From Dioszegia crocea (taxonomy: Eukaryota > Basidiomycota > Tremellomycetes > Tremellales > Bulleribasidiaceae): a DNA stretch of 64,000 bases. A program made the translations under genes and the position numbers. Positions within the stretch are counted from its first letter, which is position 1; each line of letters opens with the position of its first letter. The stretch lies in NCBI GenBank assembly GCA_001600615.1, contig BCKK01000005.1, forward strand, positions 1,265,559-1,329,558, read 5' to 3'. Of this stretch, positions 1 through 11,092 are shown piece after piece. The notes below the pieces were generated by a model. The model searched no databases, was not told the origin of the DNA, and saw nothing but the letters and a program-made list of their open reading frames with translations.

Positions 1-986
1 AGTACGAAGCTCAGCTCGCCTATCGCCAGCATCTCCAGGCGTACATTGATCGATGGCGATACAATGCCAACCGGGCACCGCAGGCTCAGTCCAGGATTAA
101 AATCCTCGAAAAGCTACCCGAACTGGAACCTCCAGAGGAAGAGGACAATGAGAGTTTCAAATTCCCGGATCCCGAAAAGATCTCTCCACCCTTATTACAA
201 TTGGACGAAGTCACTTTTGGGTACACTCCCGAGAAGATTATTCTGAAGGGGGTGAATATCAATGTAGACTTCGACAGTCGGATTGCCATTATCGGTCCGA
301 ACGGAGCTGGGAAATCTACCTTGATCAAACTCCTCACGGGTGCTATTCAGCCCATGAAGGGTTCGGCGACCATCAATCCCAGAGTCCGAATCGCCTACTT
401 TACCCAACACCATATCGATCAGCTCGACTCTACCATGTCGCCCGTCGCGTTTTTGCAGAACAAGTTCCCGGGCAAGGTGGAGCAGGAGTACCGATCCCAT
501 TTGGGGCAGTTTGGAATTACGGGCTTGACGGGTATCCAAAAGATTGGGACGTTATCGGGGGGGCAGAAGTCTCGAGTGGCTTTTGCGGTGTTGAGTATGC
601 AGAGGCCACATATCTTGCTGTTGGACGAGGTGAGTGTTGGCGATCACTTGTCGGGACATCAGCTGAAAATTTCAGCCTACCAATCACTTGGATATCGAAG
701 GGGTATGTTTTTGGGCCATATCATCGAGACAAAACTGACGGAAATAGCTCGACGCTTTAATCCAGGCCATTGGATCCTTCAAGGGCGGCGTGATCTCCAT
801 CAGTCACGACGAGAGATATATCCAACGCACGGCCGATCTACTCTTTACATGTTCCGAAGGAACTGTCCGCAAGGTGAGCTATCCGTATCTTGACTCGATA
901 CTGACACCATGAAGTACGCAGGAGATGTGACTTCCTACAAGAGCCTCATTGTCAATGAGTTAGCGGCGAAAGTGAAGCCTACATAG
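1..986 (+). CDS. GCN20: GCN20-type ABC-F ATPase, 3' part (5' end outside window)
   Basis: C-terminal part of a soluble ABC-F protein. In fungi GCN20 partners GCN1 on the ribosome to activate the GCN2 kinase in amino-acid starvation. Seen here: the linker (AYIDRWRYNANRA, KILEKLP) and the second ATPase domain with Walker A GPNGAGKST, signature LSGGQKSR, Walker B LLLDE and the SHDERY switch region. No membrane segment. Exons 1-629, 676-702, 748-873 and 915-986, with a TAG stop. The 27-nt second exon supplies PTNHLDIEG directly after LLLDE, so it is needed for the family motif. The last acceptor is placed at 914 because it restores YAGDVTSYK; the nearer CAG at 921 gives an immediate stop. Linker plus second ATPase domain identify GCN20 rather than a transporter. 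Start and first ATPase domain are not visible. Confidence 0.9.
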
Positions 987-1318
987 GCTGGGGGATGATA
1001 GGAGACGATCATAGGAATGTCATTTTTGCCTATGAGCCGATTTGGAGGCGTTTTCGCCTCGAACCCACTATTCTTCTATCATTCTTGTGTCCTTCTTGCA
1101 CCTGGCATGCTCAGTGTCATAGGGAGTGCCCTGGCTTGATAGCGTGCTATGTCCCATGACGGACTTGAGCAGGATTGTAAGAGAAGAGTGAAATGTTGCA
1201 AAGTGGGGAAAGTGGGGGAGGTGGAGGCGGAGTTTGCCGCCCCCACATTCCTGCAATTCTCCACATCATACAACGACCACTACAGCCTTCCATATCTCCA
1301 TAAAGAAGATAGAGTGGC
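987..1318. other. Intergenic, GCN20 3' side to MTQ1 5' side
   Basis: About 330 bp between two same-strand genes. No coding or RNA feature seen; short open frames here lack family motifs and fungal intron signals. Confidence 0.6.
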
Positions 1319-2446
1319 ATGCTCAGGCTAGCCTGGAGCTCAAACTCCAAATTCCGACCAAATAAGATAGGGCGATTGGACCTTCTGCCCTCGGCACGAC
1401 GCGCCTTATCTGACCGCCCCCCGGTAGATCCCAATATCACAACCCTCCTCCGTAACACGGAGCTCACCCTGGAAGACGCGCGAAACGAGCTGAGATGGAT
1501 CGAAGACGAGGCAAGAGAAAGCGTTCAGAAGCAGGCCGCAGCACTCTTCGGAGGGACCCTGCCAAAGAAGGAAGATGTGGAGGCTATGAAGGGGTTGGAG
1601 AAGGGGGTGGTGATGGGTCTAGTAGAGAGGAGGGCACAGGGAGAGCCGCTGCAGTACATCTTGCGTAAGTCGTATTGCGTATGGAGACTCTCAAGAATGA
1701 ATCCTGACAGATCAGGTAATGTCGACTTTGGCCCCTTGACCCTCATTTGCCGACCCCCTACACTCATCCCACGTCCGGAAACCGCCGATATCTTCACGAG
1801 GCTCGCCGACCACCTTACCGCTTCTTCTACCCCTGACAGCCAGCCGCTACGGATCCTAGATCTCTGCAGTGGCTCAGGGTGTATCCCGATCTTACTCTCC
1901 CATCAACTCCAACACCACCTCGACCGTGCCCTCGGAGTCGATATCAGCCGAAAGGCTCTGGCTCTAGCACGCGAAAATGCCGAGACGCTGAACATAGACA
2001 ATGTTTCCTTCGCCGAGATGGACTTGTTCAGTCCTACTTTCGTCGACGACCACAGACAAAAGAGCGGAGGAGAGAAGGCCTCGATCATCACTGCCAATCC
2101 GCCGTACATCTCGCAAGCCGAGTGGGAGGCTTTACCAACTTCAGTCAGGCGGTATGAGGATCCACGAGCTTTGCTCGGTGATCAGGATGGGAAGGGAGAC
2201 GGGAAGGGTCTGGCATTCTACAGCCGAATAGCAGAACTTCTGCCGGATTTGCTGTGGAGCGAAGAAGAAATGCGAGGGGCGGGATGGGGAAAGGCGCCGA
2301 GGGTCGTATTAGAGATCGACGAGGCGCAGGGAAGAGACGTCCAGAAGATCATCAGGCAATCAGGAGACGGACAACTCATTGTCCGGACTGAGATCTGGCA
2401 AGATCAGTATGGCAAGGACCGGGCTGTACTCGGCTGGACTGGATGA
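1319..2446 (+). CDS. MTQ1: HemK/PrmC-type glutamine N5-methyltransferase of release factor (mitochondrial MTQ1)
   Basis: Probably methylates the GGQ glutamine of the mitochondrial class I release factor using S-adenosylmethionine. The N-terminus is basic and Ser/Arg-rich, fitting a mitochondrial presequence. The PrmC N-domain follows with EPLQYIL, then LIPRPET, the SAM-binding loop ILDLCSGSGCIPILL and the catalytic NPPY (ITANPPYIS). Exons 1319-1664 and 1716-2446. The 51-nt intron is in frame and stop-free, so the region also reads as one 375-codon frame; the family has no insert there, and GTAAGT plus CTGACAG fit splicing, giving about 358 residues. The gene is convergent with the transporter downstream, with only 25 bp between the stops. 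The bacterial-type cytosolic paralogue MTQ2 lacks this N-domain, which favours MTQ1. Confidence 0.85.
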   Translation: MLRLAWSSNSKFRPNKIGRLDLLPSARRALSDRPPVDPNITTLLRNTELTLEDARNELRWIEDEARESVQKQAAALFGGTLPKKEDVEAMKGLEKGVVMGLVERRAQGEPLQYILRKSYCVWRLSRMNPDRSGNVDFGPLTLICRPPTLIPRPETADIFTRLADHLTASSTPDSQPLRILDLCSGSGCIPILLSHQLQHHLDRALGVDISRKALALARENAETLNIDNVSFAEMDLFSPTFVDDHRQKSGGEKASIITANPPYISQAEWEALPTSVRRYEDPRALLGDQDGKGDGKGLAFYSRIAELLPDLLWSEEEMRGAGWGKAPRVVLEIDEAQGRDVQKIIRQSGDGQLIVRTEIWQDQYGKDRAVLGWTG

Positions 2447-2471
2447 GATCAATTCATCGGCTCTTTACACC

Positions 2472-4206
2472 CTATTCGGTCTTCCCCAACTTCCTCCTCC
2501 TTTCTTCCGCCACCATCCCCCTCGTGCTCGCCCATACCAAACTCAGACACCCGGCCAAACCCGCATAACACACTTTCGGGCCCATTACCCAATACACCGA
2601 GCTAGCCAAGATCGGCCCAATCGCACGACCCAACTGACCCTTGGATCTATATCCACCCAGCGCCCTCCCTCGCTGTAATCGCGGATCTCCACCCGCACCC
2701 TCTGTCGTACACCCCGCTGCAGCAGCAGTGAGGCACGAGACGACGGTGGCGCTTGTGTAGGATAAGAAGGTGGCGGCGGAGTAGAGCACGGCTGTGGATG
2801 CCCAATATGAGGATCGGATTGCGGGTTGGGGTAAGATCGAGAGAAGACCGAGAGCGAGGACACAGGAGAATATGCCGTATGTCGCCAGTCGTACTTCGCC
2901 TAGGCGGGCCATGGATGGCCGGACGTGTCGGCCTTGGAGGCATGCAGAGAGGACTCCGATGTCTGTTTCGTTAGCCCGGGTATTTTGCATAGCTCACATG
3001 AGAGGAGACGACCATTCTGGGCGTTGGAAGCTGAGAAGAGATCATAAGTGAGGAAAGTCAGGGTGAATTCGGCCTGTATGTCAGCTTGATCGCATGACAG
3101 AAGTGGAGTGTCTCACGCCAGAAAAGAACAGCAAGAACAGTCCATGTAGCCTGCCCATCGCCCGCAACTTTCGCAAGCGATAGTCCACACTGTCCACTGG
3201 TACAGCTGCCTTGACCCTTCCGTCTCCCTTCTCTGCCTGCTTCTCGGACCAATTGCGCGTTTCCGGTAGTTTTGCAGCTAAGTATAGCGTCTCAACGACG
3301 AGCAGACCGAGAGAGATCGCAGCAGGCAGCGCGAAGACGTTCCATGTATCTTGCGAAGGGATCGTATTGGGGAGCTGACGAGAGGCAAAGTAAGCTCCAA
3401 TGGAAGGGCTGCGGGGTCAGCGGACAATTTAGTGTTAGCGGTGCTAGATGACTTACCCTATGGTGAAGCAGATCGAGAAGGCGATACCTATAAGGGCGAG
3501 AGATCTGGATCTTGTAGCGGACGTAGTTACGTCAGAGATGATAGCTGTGCTTATCTGCACATTGCCCTCGGACAGACCTCCAACTAGTCGGGACAGAAGG
3601 TAAGTGCTCTGATGAATCAGCTCTCTGCCTATAGGTCAACTTACGAAAGTTGTTGATCTGAGCCAAATAGCAGCCGAGATGATATTCCCGACCATCGTAG
3701 CTAGTAGCACACTCTTTCGGCCATATCGATCAGATACTGACTTTAGCGTAGCCCAATCTGGAACTTACGTTTACCTAGCCAAGGGCTGATGACGCACTGA
3801 CACAGAGAGAACAGACTGCCCATGGCTCCACCGAGAAGGACCACATCCCAGTTCTTGCCCTGAGAAAGGCTGTCCGCAGCTGCCTTGCCCCATCTGATCT
3901 CAGGGGCGATGTCCCGGGTCTGGATACCGCCGGAGAGACCAGTCAGGTAGCCTCGCCATGAGTAAGAGAGCTTCAAGAGGCGGGCGAGCAGGGTTGAAGG
4001 AGAGTGGGCTTCTCGTTGGAGATACCAGGCTATCAGGCGTGGGAAGAGCGGGAGTGGGAGTGTAAAAGCTAGGGATATGAGCTCAGCCCGCTTTGGAGAG
4101 CCCTCAACTTACCGAGTAGATCCAAGACCAAGGCAATGAATACCGTCGAGACGATGCCTTTGGCTACTCTGGTCGAGGCGTCGGTCATATTTGAACCAGC
4201 TGTCAT
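2472..4206 (-). CDS. Major facilitator transporter, MFSD10/TetA-like subfamily
   Basis: Multi-span membrane transporter of the MFSD10 (TETRAN)/YCR023C-like group; substrate unknown. Exons, reading leftwards: 4206-4113, 4068-3769, 3736-3645, 3608-3457, 3408-3117, 3073-2998 and 2962-2472, about 498 residues. Recognised parts: first helix FIALVLDLLAFTLPLPLFP, MFS motif A GKLSDRYGRKSVLL after helix 2-3, RLVGGLSEGNVQISTAIISD in the fourth-fifth helices, and near the end RALGGYRSKGQLGRAIGP, typical of this group. The motif A junction needs a 32-nt intron (3737-3768); an alternative donor 6 nt upstream gives WLVSDRYGRK instead. I chose the ATG at 4206; a second in-frame Met lies six codons downstream. 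The gene is divergent from AIP1, with 238 bp between starts. Confidence 0.85.
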
Positions 4207-4444
4207 TCTGTTTCGATGAATGTACAGATGAGCGGGTATCCTATTGACGATACTATGCCTTGACCTTGTAATGCTTATGAAATCTGCAGTGACAGAGCGG
4301 GATACGGTAGTAGCGGGTAACCGGGCAACGTAAATCTGAAACACTTAGACGACTCCCCCGGGACCTTAGACCAACATTCCGCAGTGACGCATACACCGCA
4401 ACCATGTGCGGCAATAACATCACCTTACCATACCTCACCACACA

Positions 4445-6436
4445 ATGAGTTGGAAAGCAGGTAGGCCAACTGGAGATGGAGCTGACAGTCAGGACCTGTG
4501 TACCCTTGTAACCCTTGGACGGCGCGGTCCGAGTCTACGAAGCTCGCCGCGGACCCAAAGGGAGAGAAGTTGATCTACACCAATGGCCGAGCGGTAGTGG
4601 TGAGTCTTGGCTGGCTATACCTGCGATACTTGACGGAGCTGATGATCAGATCCGAGACCTCAAAGTAGGTCATCCAATCTGACTTTTCTGACCTCAGAAT
4701 CCCGCTTTATCCAGCGTATACACGCAGCATACTCAAACCGCGACCGTAGCGCGCATCTCGCCTTCCGGCTTCTACTGCGCCTCGGCCGATATCGCTGGAA
4801 ACGTCAGAGTCTGGGATGTCGTCAACTCTGAGAACGTGCTCAAGTACGCTGGCCGACCGTTGAGCGGGAAAATCAATGATCTGGCCTGGGATGGCGAGAG
4901 TAAGCGCATCATTGTGGGCGGAGAGGGTAAAGATAAGTTCGGAGCGGCGTTCTTTATGGATTCTGGAAGCAGTTGTGGGGAGATCACGGGTCATTCCAAG
5001 GTGAGCTCATATTCTGCTCAAGCTCATGCCAGCCTATTACTTCCGTTTCGATCCGCCATCAGCGTCCCTTCCGCGCTGTATCTGGTTCAGACGACACGTC
5101 CGTCTGCCTCCACACGGCCGTTCCCTTCAAATACGACAAAATCCTCACGAACCACACTCGCTTTGTTCGAGACGTGCAGTATGCGCCCAATGGCGATCTA
5201 TTCGCTTCTGTCGCGTCGGACGGAAAGCTATTCTTCTACGATGGCAAGACGGGGGAGAAGAAGGGTGAAGCGGCGCGTCAGGAAACGAGCAGTCTTATGG
5301 CTGCGTCCTGGGCACCTGACTCGGCTCAGATCGCCACTGCGGGTGCAGACGGCATAGTGTCGATTTGGGATGCTGCGACTGGTCAATCTGCCCAGACTTG
5401 GAAGATTGGCACGGACGTCGAATCCCAGCAGAACGGGATCGTTTGGGCCAACCCTAACGTCATCGCCTCGGTATCACTCTCTGGGACCATCAACCTGTTT
5501 GATCCGAGAGACGGGGCAGGATGGCGGAAACTCCACGGTCCGACTAAAGCAATCACTGCTAGTGGGCTGAATGAGAAGGATCAGACATTCTATGCTGGGT
5601 CTTTCGATGGGTCCGCCAAGGCGTTCAAGGCGGGTGGGGCGGATGAGGGGGCATGGAGCGAGATTGAGGGAAGTGGGCATTCGGCTCGGATCGTCGGTGT
5701 CGCGTCTGATTCAGCTGGGAAAGTCTGGACGGCAGGATGGGACGACAGGGCATCGTCGATATCCTGGACCAAGTTTGATAAATCCATCTCGGCCAAGTCT
5801 CAACCCTCAGGCATTGCCGCCACCCCCTCGGCAACATACCTCGCTGGCGCATCAGGGCTGGAGGTCCATCCCGCCTCCGGTTCCTCATTCACCCAATCCG
5901 GCAACGTCTCAGCCGTCGCAGCGAATGGAGACAGCGTCGCTTACTCCTCCGGCAAGACCCTGAAATTGGCTACAAACTCAGGATCGGAGCTCAAGGCCGA
6001 GGCGGAGTTTAACGACAACAAGGGAGATATCCTCTCGATTGCATTTTCGCCAGATGGGAAATTCGTTGCGGCGGGTGATGCGGCCGGGCGGATTATACTG
6101 GTCGATGTGGGCAAGAAGGAGACGATTGTGTCGAGTCGATGGCAGTTCCATACGGGTCGAGTGGCGGCGTTGAGCTTTTCGGAAGATGGGAAACGGCTGG
6201 CTAGTGCGGGTGGGGATGAGAGTATCTATATCTGGGAAGTGGAGAAGGTCATGAAGAATACGGCAATTAAGGTATGTTGAGGACTCACCATTGCGGATGA
6301 CATGGAGGTGAGCTGATTCTCGTAGAACGCACACCCTGGAGGAGTCTCTGGCGTCTCTTGGGTTGGAGGAAGCACCAACTTGATTTCATCGGGACAAGAT
6401 GGGTGCGCGCGAACCTGGACTGTGGCTCAGGTCTAG
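4445..6436 (+). CDS. AIP1: Actin-interacting protein 1, WD40 double propeller
   Basis: AIP1 works with cofilin to disassemble and cap actin filaments at cortical patches. Predicted 596 residues, the usual length for a 14-blade double beta-propeller. Exons 4445-4460, 4493-4599, 4650-4664, 4698-5000, 5033-6271 and 6326-6436. Recognisable parts are DPKGEKLIYTNGR near the N-terminus, SIRHQRPFRAVSGSDD, NHTRFVRDVQYAPNG and the closing NAHPGGVSGVSW and GQDGCARTW. Four of five introns are 32-50 nt (three are 32-33 nt), and exon 3 is only 15 nt (IRDLK). The long fifth exon carries most WD repeats. The start ATG is followed at once by a 32-nt intron; MSWKAG then joins the PVYPCNPWTA segment in frame. 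Confidence 0.92.
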
Positions 6437-6604
6437 ATGCATGTTCAAAATTGGGGGTATCTACAGGGATCGCATGCATGGCTGCATGACAGGTCTCAAT
6501 CTATAAGGCACACAGTCCAATTACAAGGCAAGAGGTTGATGCGGAGTAAACACGCTGATCCCATGACCACCAACTACTCTGCATGCATTTCGACTCAGCC
6601 CCCG

Positions 6605-8506
6605 CTAGATTACTCCTTGCCGCCTCAAATCGTCATACGTCTTCTTGTCATACACATTCCCAGCCTCATCCTCCATCTCGACGGCCTTGTCCATCGCCAC
6701 CATTTCTTGTCTACCCTCATGCTTGAGCTTTTCGGCCACTAAGGGAAGTTAGCCACAGAAGGACATTGCGAGTATCTATTTATGCGAGGTTTGGAGATGT
6801 CAGACTTACGAGATAGCGCATCCGCAATGAGGGTGATTTCGTGGAAATGCTTCGTGTTTGGTAAGCCCAAAGCGCGCATTCCCAAAGCATGACGAGCTTC
6901 CGAAAAGTGCTTGTCGAACGCCTTTCGGCCTTGATATGTGGCGTCACTACAGATTTGACATGTGAAGGAAGTTCCGAGTCCGTGGAGTTTGTAGACTAAG
7001 CGCGTCAGCTTTCTGCTCTATAAAAGCTAGGCTCCACCGAGAGAGGTTTTGGGGGTCAGGCGGGGCCAAATTGGAAGTTTCTGGGGCAAAATCAAAGATG
7101 GGAGGACGAGACTTACGCCAGTAAGGAATGGGACGACCATCGTGCTGTAATCATCAGCCACAGCCCTATTCAGGAAGAAGAAAGGCAAACTCACGCCTAA
7201 TGGTAATTTCAAAGGGTTGAAGATTGTTCCATCATCCGACTCCTCATCCGACTCTCCATTATCGATCTTGATAACCTCTGGCGGAGGCGCCTCTTCCGTC
7301 TCCTCCATCTCCGCATCTCTCTCCCTCGCCGTCAACGCCATCCTCCTCTCCACCTCTCCTCTAGACCTCGCAATAATTTCAGGAATAGGCGGGAAGGTAA
7401 GGAGAGACCCAACGAGGTAAGTCAAACGAGCCGGTGCTCTCAGCCTATCCTTCTGCGTCGATGTCGATGTCGATGGTGCCGAACTGCCATTGGCCGGATT
7501 ATCGACCTTTGTTCCTGCCTTTTCCTTCTTCTTGTGTTTTTCCGATTTAAGATGGGCGTCATAGACCGTCTGTTTCGAGTAATTCTTTTGACAGAACGGA
7601 CACCAAATCCCTTCTCCACCATTCGCCGTTATTGTGCTGGGCTCGCCTTTCCACCCGCTGACTTGTCCTGCTTCCCACGCCGAGGCAAAGTTATCCTCCT
7701 CGTCTCGGAGTTTCTCTTGCACGTTGATGAGGGGCAAAGCGCGGTCGAAGAAGGATACGAGGTAGTTGAAGAGGGCAGTGACGTAGGATAGATAGGCTGC
7801 TGAGGCCTTTTCTTTGGCATCGAGGTTACGCTCGACGTTTCCTCGTCGGAGTAGGTCGAGGTAGGCAATGTAGGAAAGTCTGCAAGTGTTAGCTTGTCAC
7901 CAGCTGCAGCGCCAAAGTGCGCAACTTCAGTGGTTGTTTAGCTCACCGGTTCGCTCCCTTCAAGTTCATATACTGCGTATGGGCACTGTACAAATCCAGA
8001 TGCTTCCCATACGACTCTTCCCCCGAAAACACCGAATCCAGCGGATCAATAATCACCGGCTCGTCCTCTCCTTCCACATGGATAGTCTGCAACCCATCAC
8101 TCCGCACAAGCTCATCAATCTCACTCAAGAATTGCCGGGCGTTAATCCCTTGGTTCTTGGAGTGGAAATCTTTGACCTTCTCAAATCGGGAATAGAACTC
8201 CGCCAAGTCGTCTTGTCCGGCTGGTGGTGCTGAGAGGAGAGATTTTTCAACGGGTAGAAGTCTAAGTCTGTAAGCTGTGATCTACCTCGTGATGACGGCG
8301 GAAACTTACCCGGGAGCATCATCATATAGCACCACAAGATTCTGCCTCAACTCTGCAATTCGCGTGAGAATATCGGCAGCTTTCCGGTCCCTCCTGGCGA
8401 TATTTCGCTGGATTGTCGGTTGTTGCATGATGACATCTGCCAGTGCCTGCTCATATCGCTCAATCTCCTCGTGTGTCGCTCGCTGTGTCTCGATGATGGA
8501 GTCCAT
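6605..8506 (-). CDS. PRP9: Splicing factor SF3a subunit 3 (SF3A3/SAP61/Prp9)
   Basis: Component of SF3a in the U2 snRNP, required for pre-spliceosome assembly. Exons, reading leftwards: 8506-8310, 8261-7947, 7879-7195, 7144-7117, 6995-6810 and 6738-6605; 514 residues against about 500 in relatives. It begins [14 protein letters not shown] (family N-terminus), has a first C2H2 finger [19 protein letters not shown] and the C-terminal matrin-type finger [20 protein letters not shown], and ends [13 protein letters not shown]. Exon 4 is a 28-nt microexon encoding HDGRPIPYW, which leads into the conserved LYKLHGL. I chose the ATG at 8506 over the one ten codons upstream because the family starts there. 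Convergent with AIP1, with 168 bp between stops. Confidence 0.93.
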
Positions 8507-8719
8507 AATGGGTGTATAGTGTGTAGAGCTTGTCACAAGTTACTTTGGCTCTGATCAAGTGACTCTCAGCCTAGGCGGCCCTCGCCGCCAGCCAGTGCGG
8601 TGTGACGTGGAATTTATCCGGGTGGTGAAGCAGGACTTTGCACCAGTAACTACAAGCATATCTACCTTGTCTTTGTTTACTCTACATCTACTCACTAAAA
8701 CCTGACAGATCGAATCAAG

Positions 8720-10630
8720 ATGGCAGGAATTAACAAGTAAGTGGCACGGAATTATTACTGGAGAGAACATAAGGAGAAGGATGGGAAAGTGGGAGAAAAC
8801 TTGGGCTTGCAAATCGAGAGAGTGGAATGGCCGCTGTCATGAAACGATATGCCTAGCGCTGTGCATGATCAGCGGATCCCGCAAAGGTACACACCAGTCA
8901 GAGAGAGGGGCTTCTTCATGACCACGACTTTTCAAAGTGCAGCTCGGCGTAGAGCGGACCAAGAAATACCCAATACTGACTCCGCAGTGGCGATGAGAAG
9001 CTCGTATTCGAGTCTTCGGAATCGGTAACAGTCGTACGTAGTTATCAAGATTCCACGGGAGGGGTAGGAGTGCTCATCATGTGATCACTTTTGCCTCTTC
9101 CGAATACAGGCACCTACTTGTGAGTTAACAAGCGCCTTGTCTTGAGGAAACTAGCTGACGCCTTGAATAGTCGAAGCTCTTAACCTCAAAGAAGATCTTC
9201 TCCGCGGTATTTACGCCTACAGTATGTCACTTTCAAAGCCTCTAGCGATCATTGCTAATTGGTAGACTTCGAAAAGCCCTCTGCCATCCAGCAGCGAGCC
9301 ATCATTCCCATCATGGGTGGTCGGGACGTAATTGCTCAGGCCCAGTCCGGAACAGGTAAAACCGCCACATTCTCCATTTCGGCACTCCAGACTATCGACT
9401 CGAACATCCGCGAGACCCAAGCTTTGATCTTGTCGCCGACTCGCGAGTTGGCCGTTCAGATCCAAACGGTCGTCCTGGCCTTGGGAGACTACATGAACGT
9501 GTCGTGTCACGCGTGTATTGGCGGAACGAGTGTCGGTGAGGACATCAGGAAGCTCGAGGCTGGTCAACAGGTCGTCAGTGGGACGCCTGGCCGGGTGTTT
9601 GATATGATCAGGCGAAGGAATTTGAGGACTAAGGATATCAAGATGTTGATTCTGGATGAGGCGGATGAGTTGCTCAACAAGGGTTTCAAGGATCAGATTT
9701 ATGATATCTACCGGTATGTCCTTATTACTGTCGCGGGCTGACGGTAGATACTTGCCTCCTGCGACTCAGGTCGTCGTTGTCTCGGCTACGCTCCCGCACG
9801 ACGTGCTCGAAATGACTACCAAATTCATGACTGACCCCATCCGGATTTTGGTCAAGCGTGATGAGTTGACGCTCGAGGGGATTAAGCAATTCTTCGTCGC
9901 TGTCGAGCAGGAGGATTGGAAGTTTGATACCCTGTGTGATCTTTACGATACGTGAGTTGCGCGCCGTTTTTTTTGGGTGGCGACAAAACTCATACTTCAG
10001 CCTCACCATCACCCAAGCCGTCATCTTCTGCAACACACGTAGGAAGGTCGACTGGCTCACTGAGAAGATGCGCGAGGCGAACTTCACAGTCAGCTCGCTG
10101 CATGGCGAACACCAACAGAAGGTTAGTCGATTTCCGCCAAAAATTCATTTCCCGAGCCAAATCTGACATCCTAGGAACGCGACTTCATCATGTCCGAGTT
10201 CAGGGGAGGCAAATCGCGGGTCTTGATTACTACAGATATTTGGGCTAGGGGGCTTGTTGAGTCGCTCTGCTCATCAGGAATCGCTCAGGGAAATCTTAGC
10301 TGACCCTCGCAGATGTTCAGCAAGTTTCCCTAGTCATCAATTACGATTTACCCATCAACCGTGAAAACTACTTGCACCGTATCGGTAGAAGTGGTAGATT
10401 CGGCCGCAAGGGTGTAGCCATCAACTTTGTGACTGTTGAAGACGTCAGGATTCTTCGAGGTGAGTGTCTGCATCCCAAGCGCTCGAATGACTCATCCCCA
10501 AAATTCCGATTTCGACCCTGAATCAAAATCCATCAAAAAGTCTGTGCTTATGCTGATTCCCTCAGATATTGAGCAGTACTACTCTTGCCAGATCGACGAA
10601 ATGCCCATGTCTATCGCTGAGATCGCGTAA
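8720..10630 (+). CDS. FAL1: DEAD-box RNA helicase FAL1 (eIF4A-III orthologue)
   Basis: ATP-dependent RNA helicase; family members act in 18S rRNA maturation or the exon-junction complex. Motifs: Q motif KPSAIQQRA, Walker [22 protein letters not shown], and [11 protein letters not shown]. The stretches TTDIWARG and [14 protein letters not shown] and the ending [13 protein letters not shown] are diagnostic for eIF4A-III against eIF4A. Exons 8720-8736, 8988-9033, 9110-9119, 9171-9221, 9266-9713, 9748-9951, 10001-10121, 10175-10256, 10313-10459 and 10566-10630. The third exon is only 10 nt. The junction 10256/10313 (GL to DVQQ) is in frame only with a TT..AG or GT..CA intron, so either a non-canonical intron or a one-base assembly loss is present. 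The first intron is 251 nt, long for this locus. The product is about 396 residues. Confidence 0.92.
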
Positions 10631-11092
10631 GAAGAGACAGTAGTGTTGGGGAGAAGGTGGCAGGGATGGGAATGCTGCGGGATCTATAGTAGCTTAACAA
10701 AATGTATGAACGAGTACTCTTCGCCTGGACTACATGGACGGATGTAATACACTCTGTCTTTCCCTGTATCTACCTGATTGTTACTTCACCTACGGCGGTA
10801 CCCTAAGAAGAATAGAGGTTTGAAGAGGAGGTATGCACCGGCAATTTGCTAAGCGAGCGGGGCGCGGATTACCGGGCCACGAGGTGGTATTACTATCCGC
10901 CTCTACGTATCATATCCGCCCTCCTCCTCATCTCAGCCAAAGCATATCTAAGAGTGGGCGCCCTCGAAGTCTGCGCTGTGGAGAGCAGCACTACTATATA
11001 TATCGTCCGCCTGTGCGCACAACGGGGCATAACTTGGGTACTCCATTTGACCACTATATCGACCTTTCCCTATATCCCCCCGAAACTGAACT
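10631..11092. other. Intergenic with TATA-like tract before the hydrolase
   Basis: About 460 bp between same-strand genes. TATATATAT at 10995-11003 lies 90-180 bp upstream of the candidate starts of the next gene and could be its TATA box. Nothing else recognised. Confidence 0.5.

Noticed and set aside
8737..8987. Possible C/D-box snoRNA in FAL1 intron 1
   Set aside because: ATGATCA and CTGAC occur but no proper C box, D box and terminal stem could be paired.
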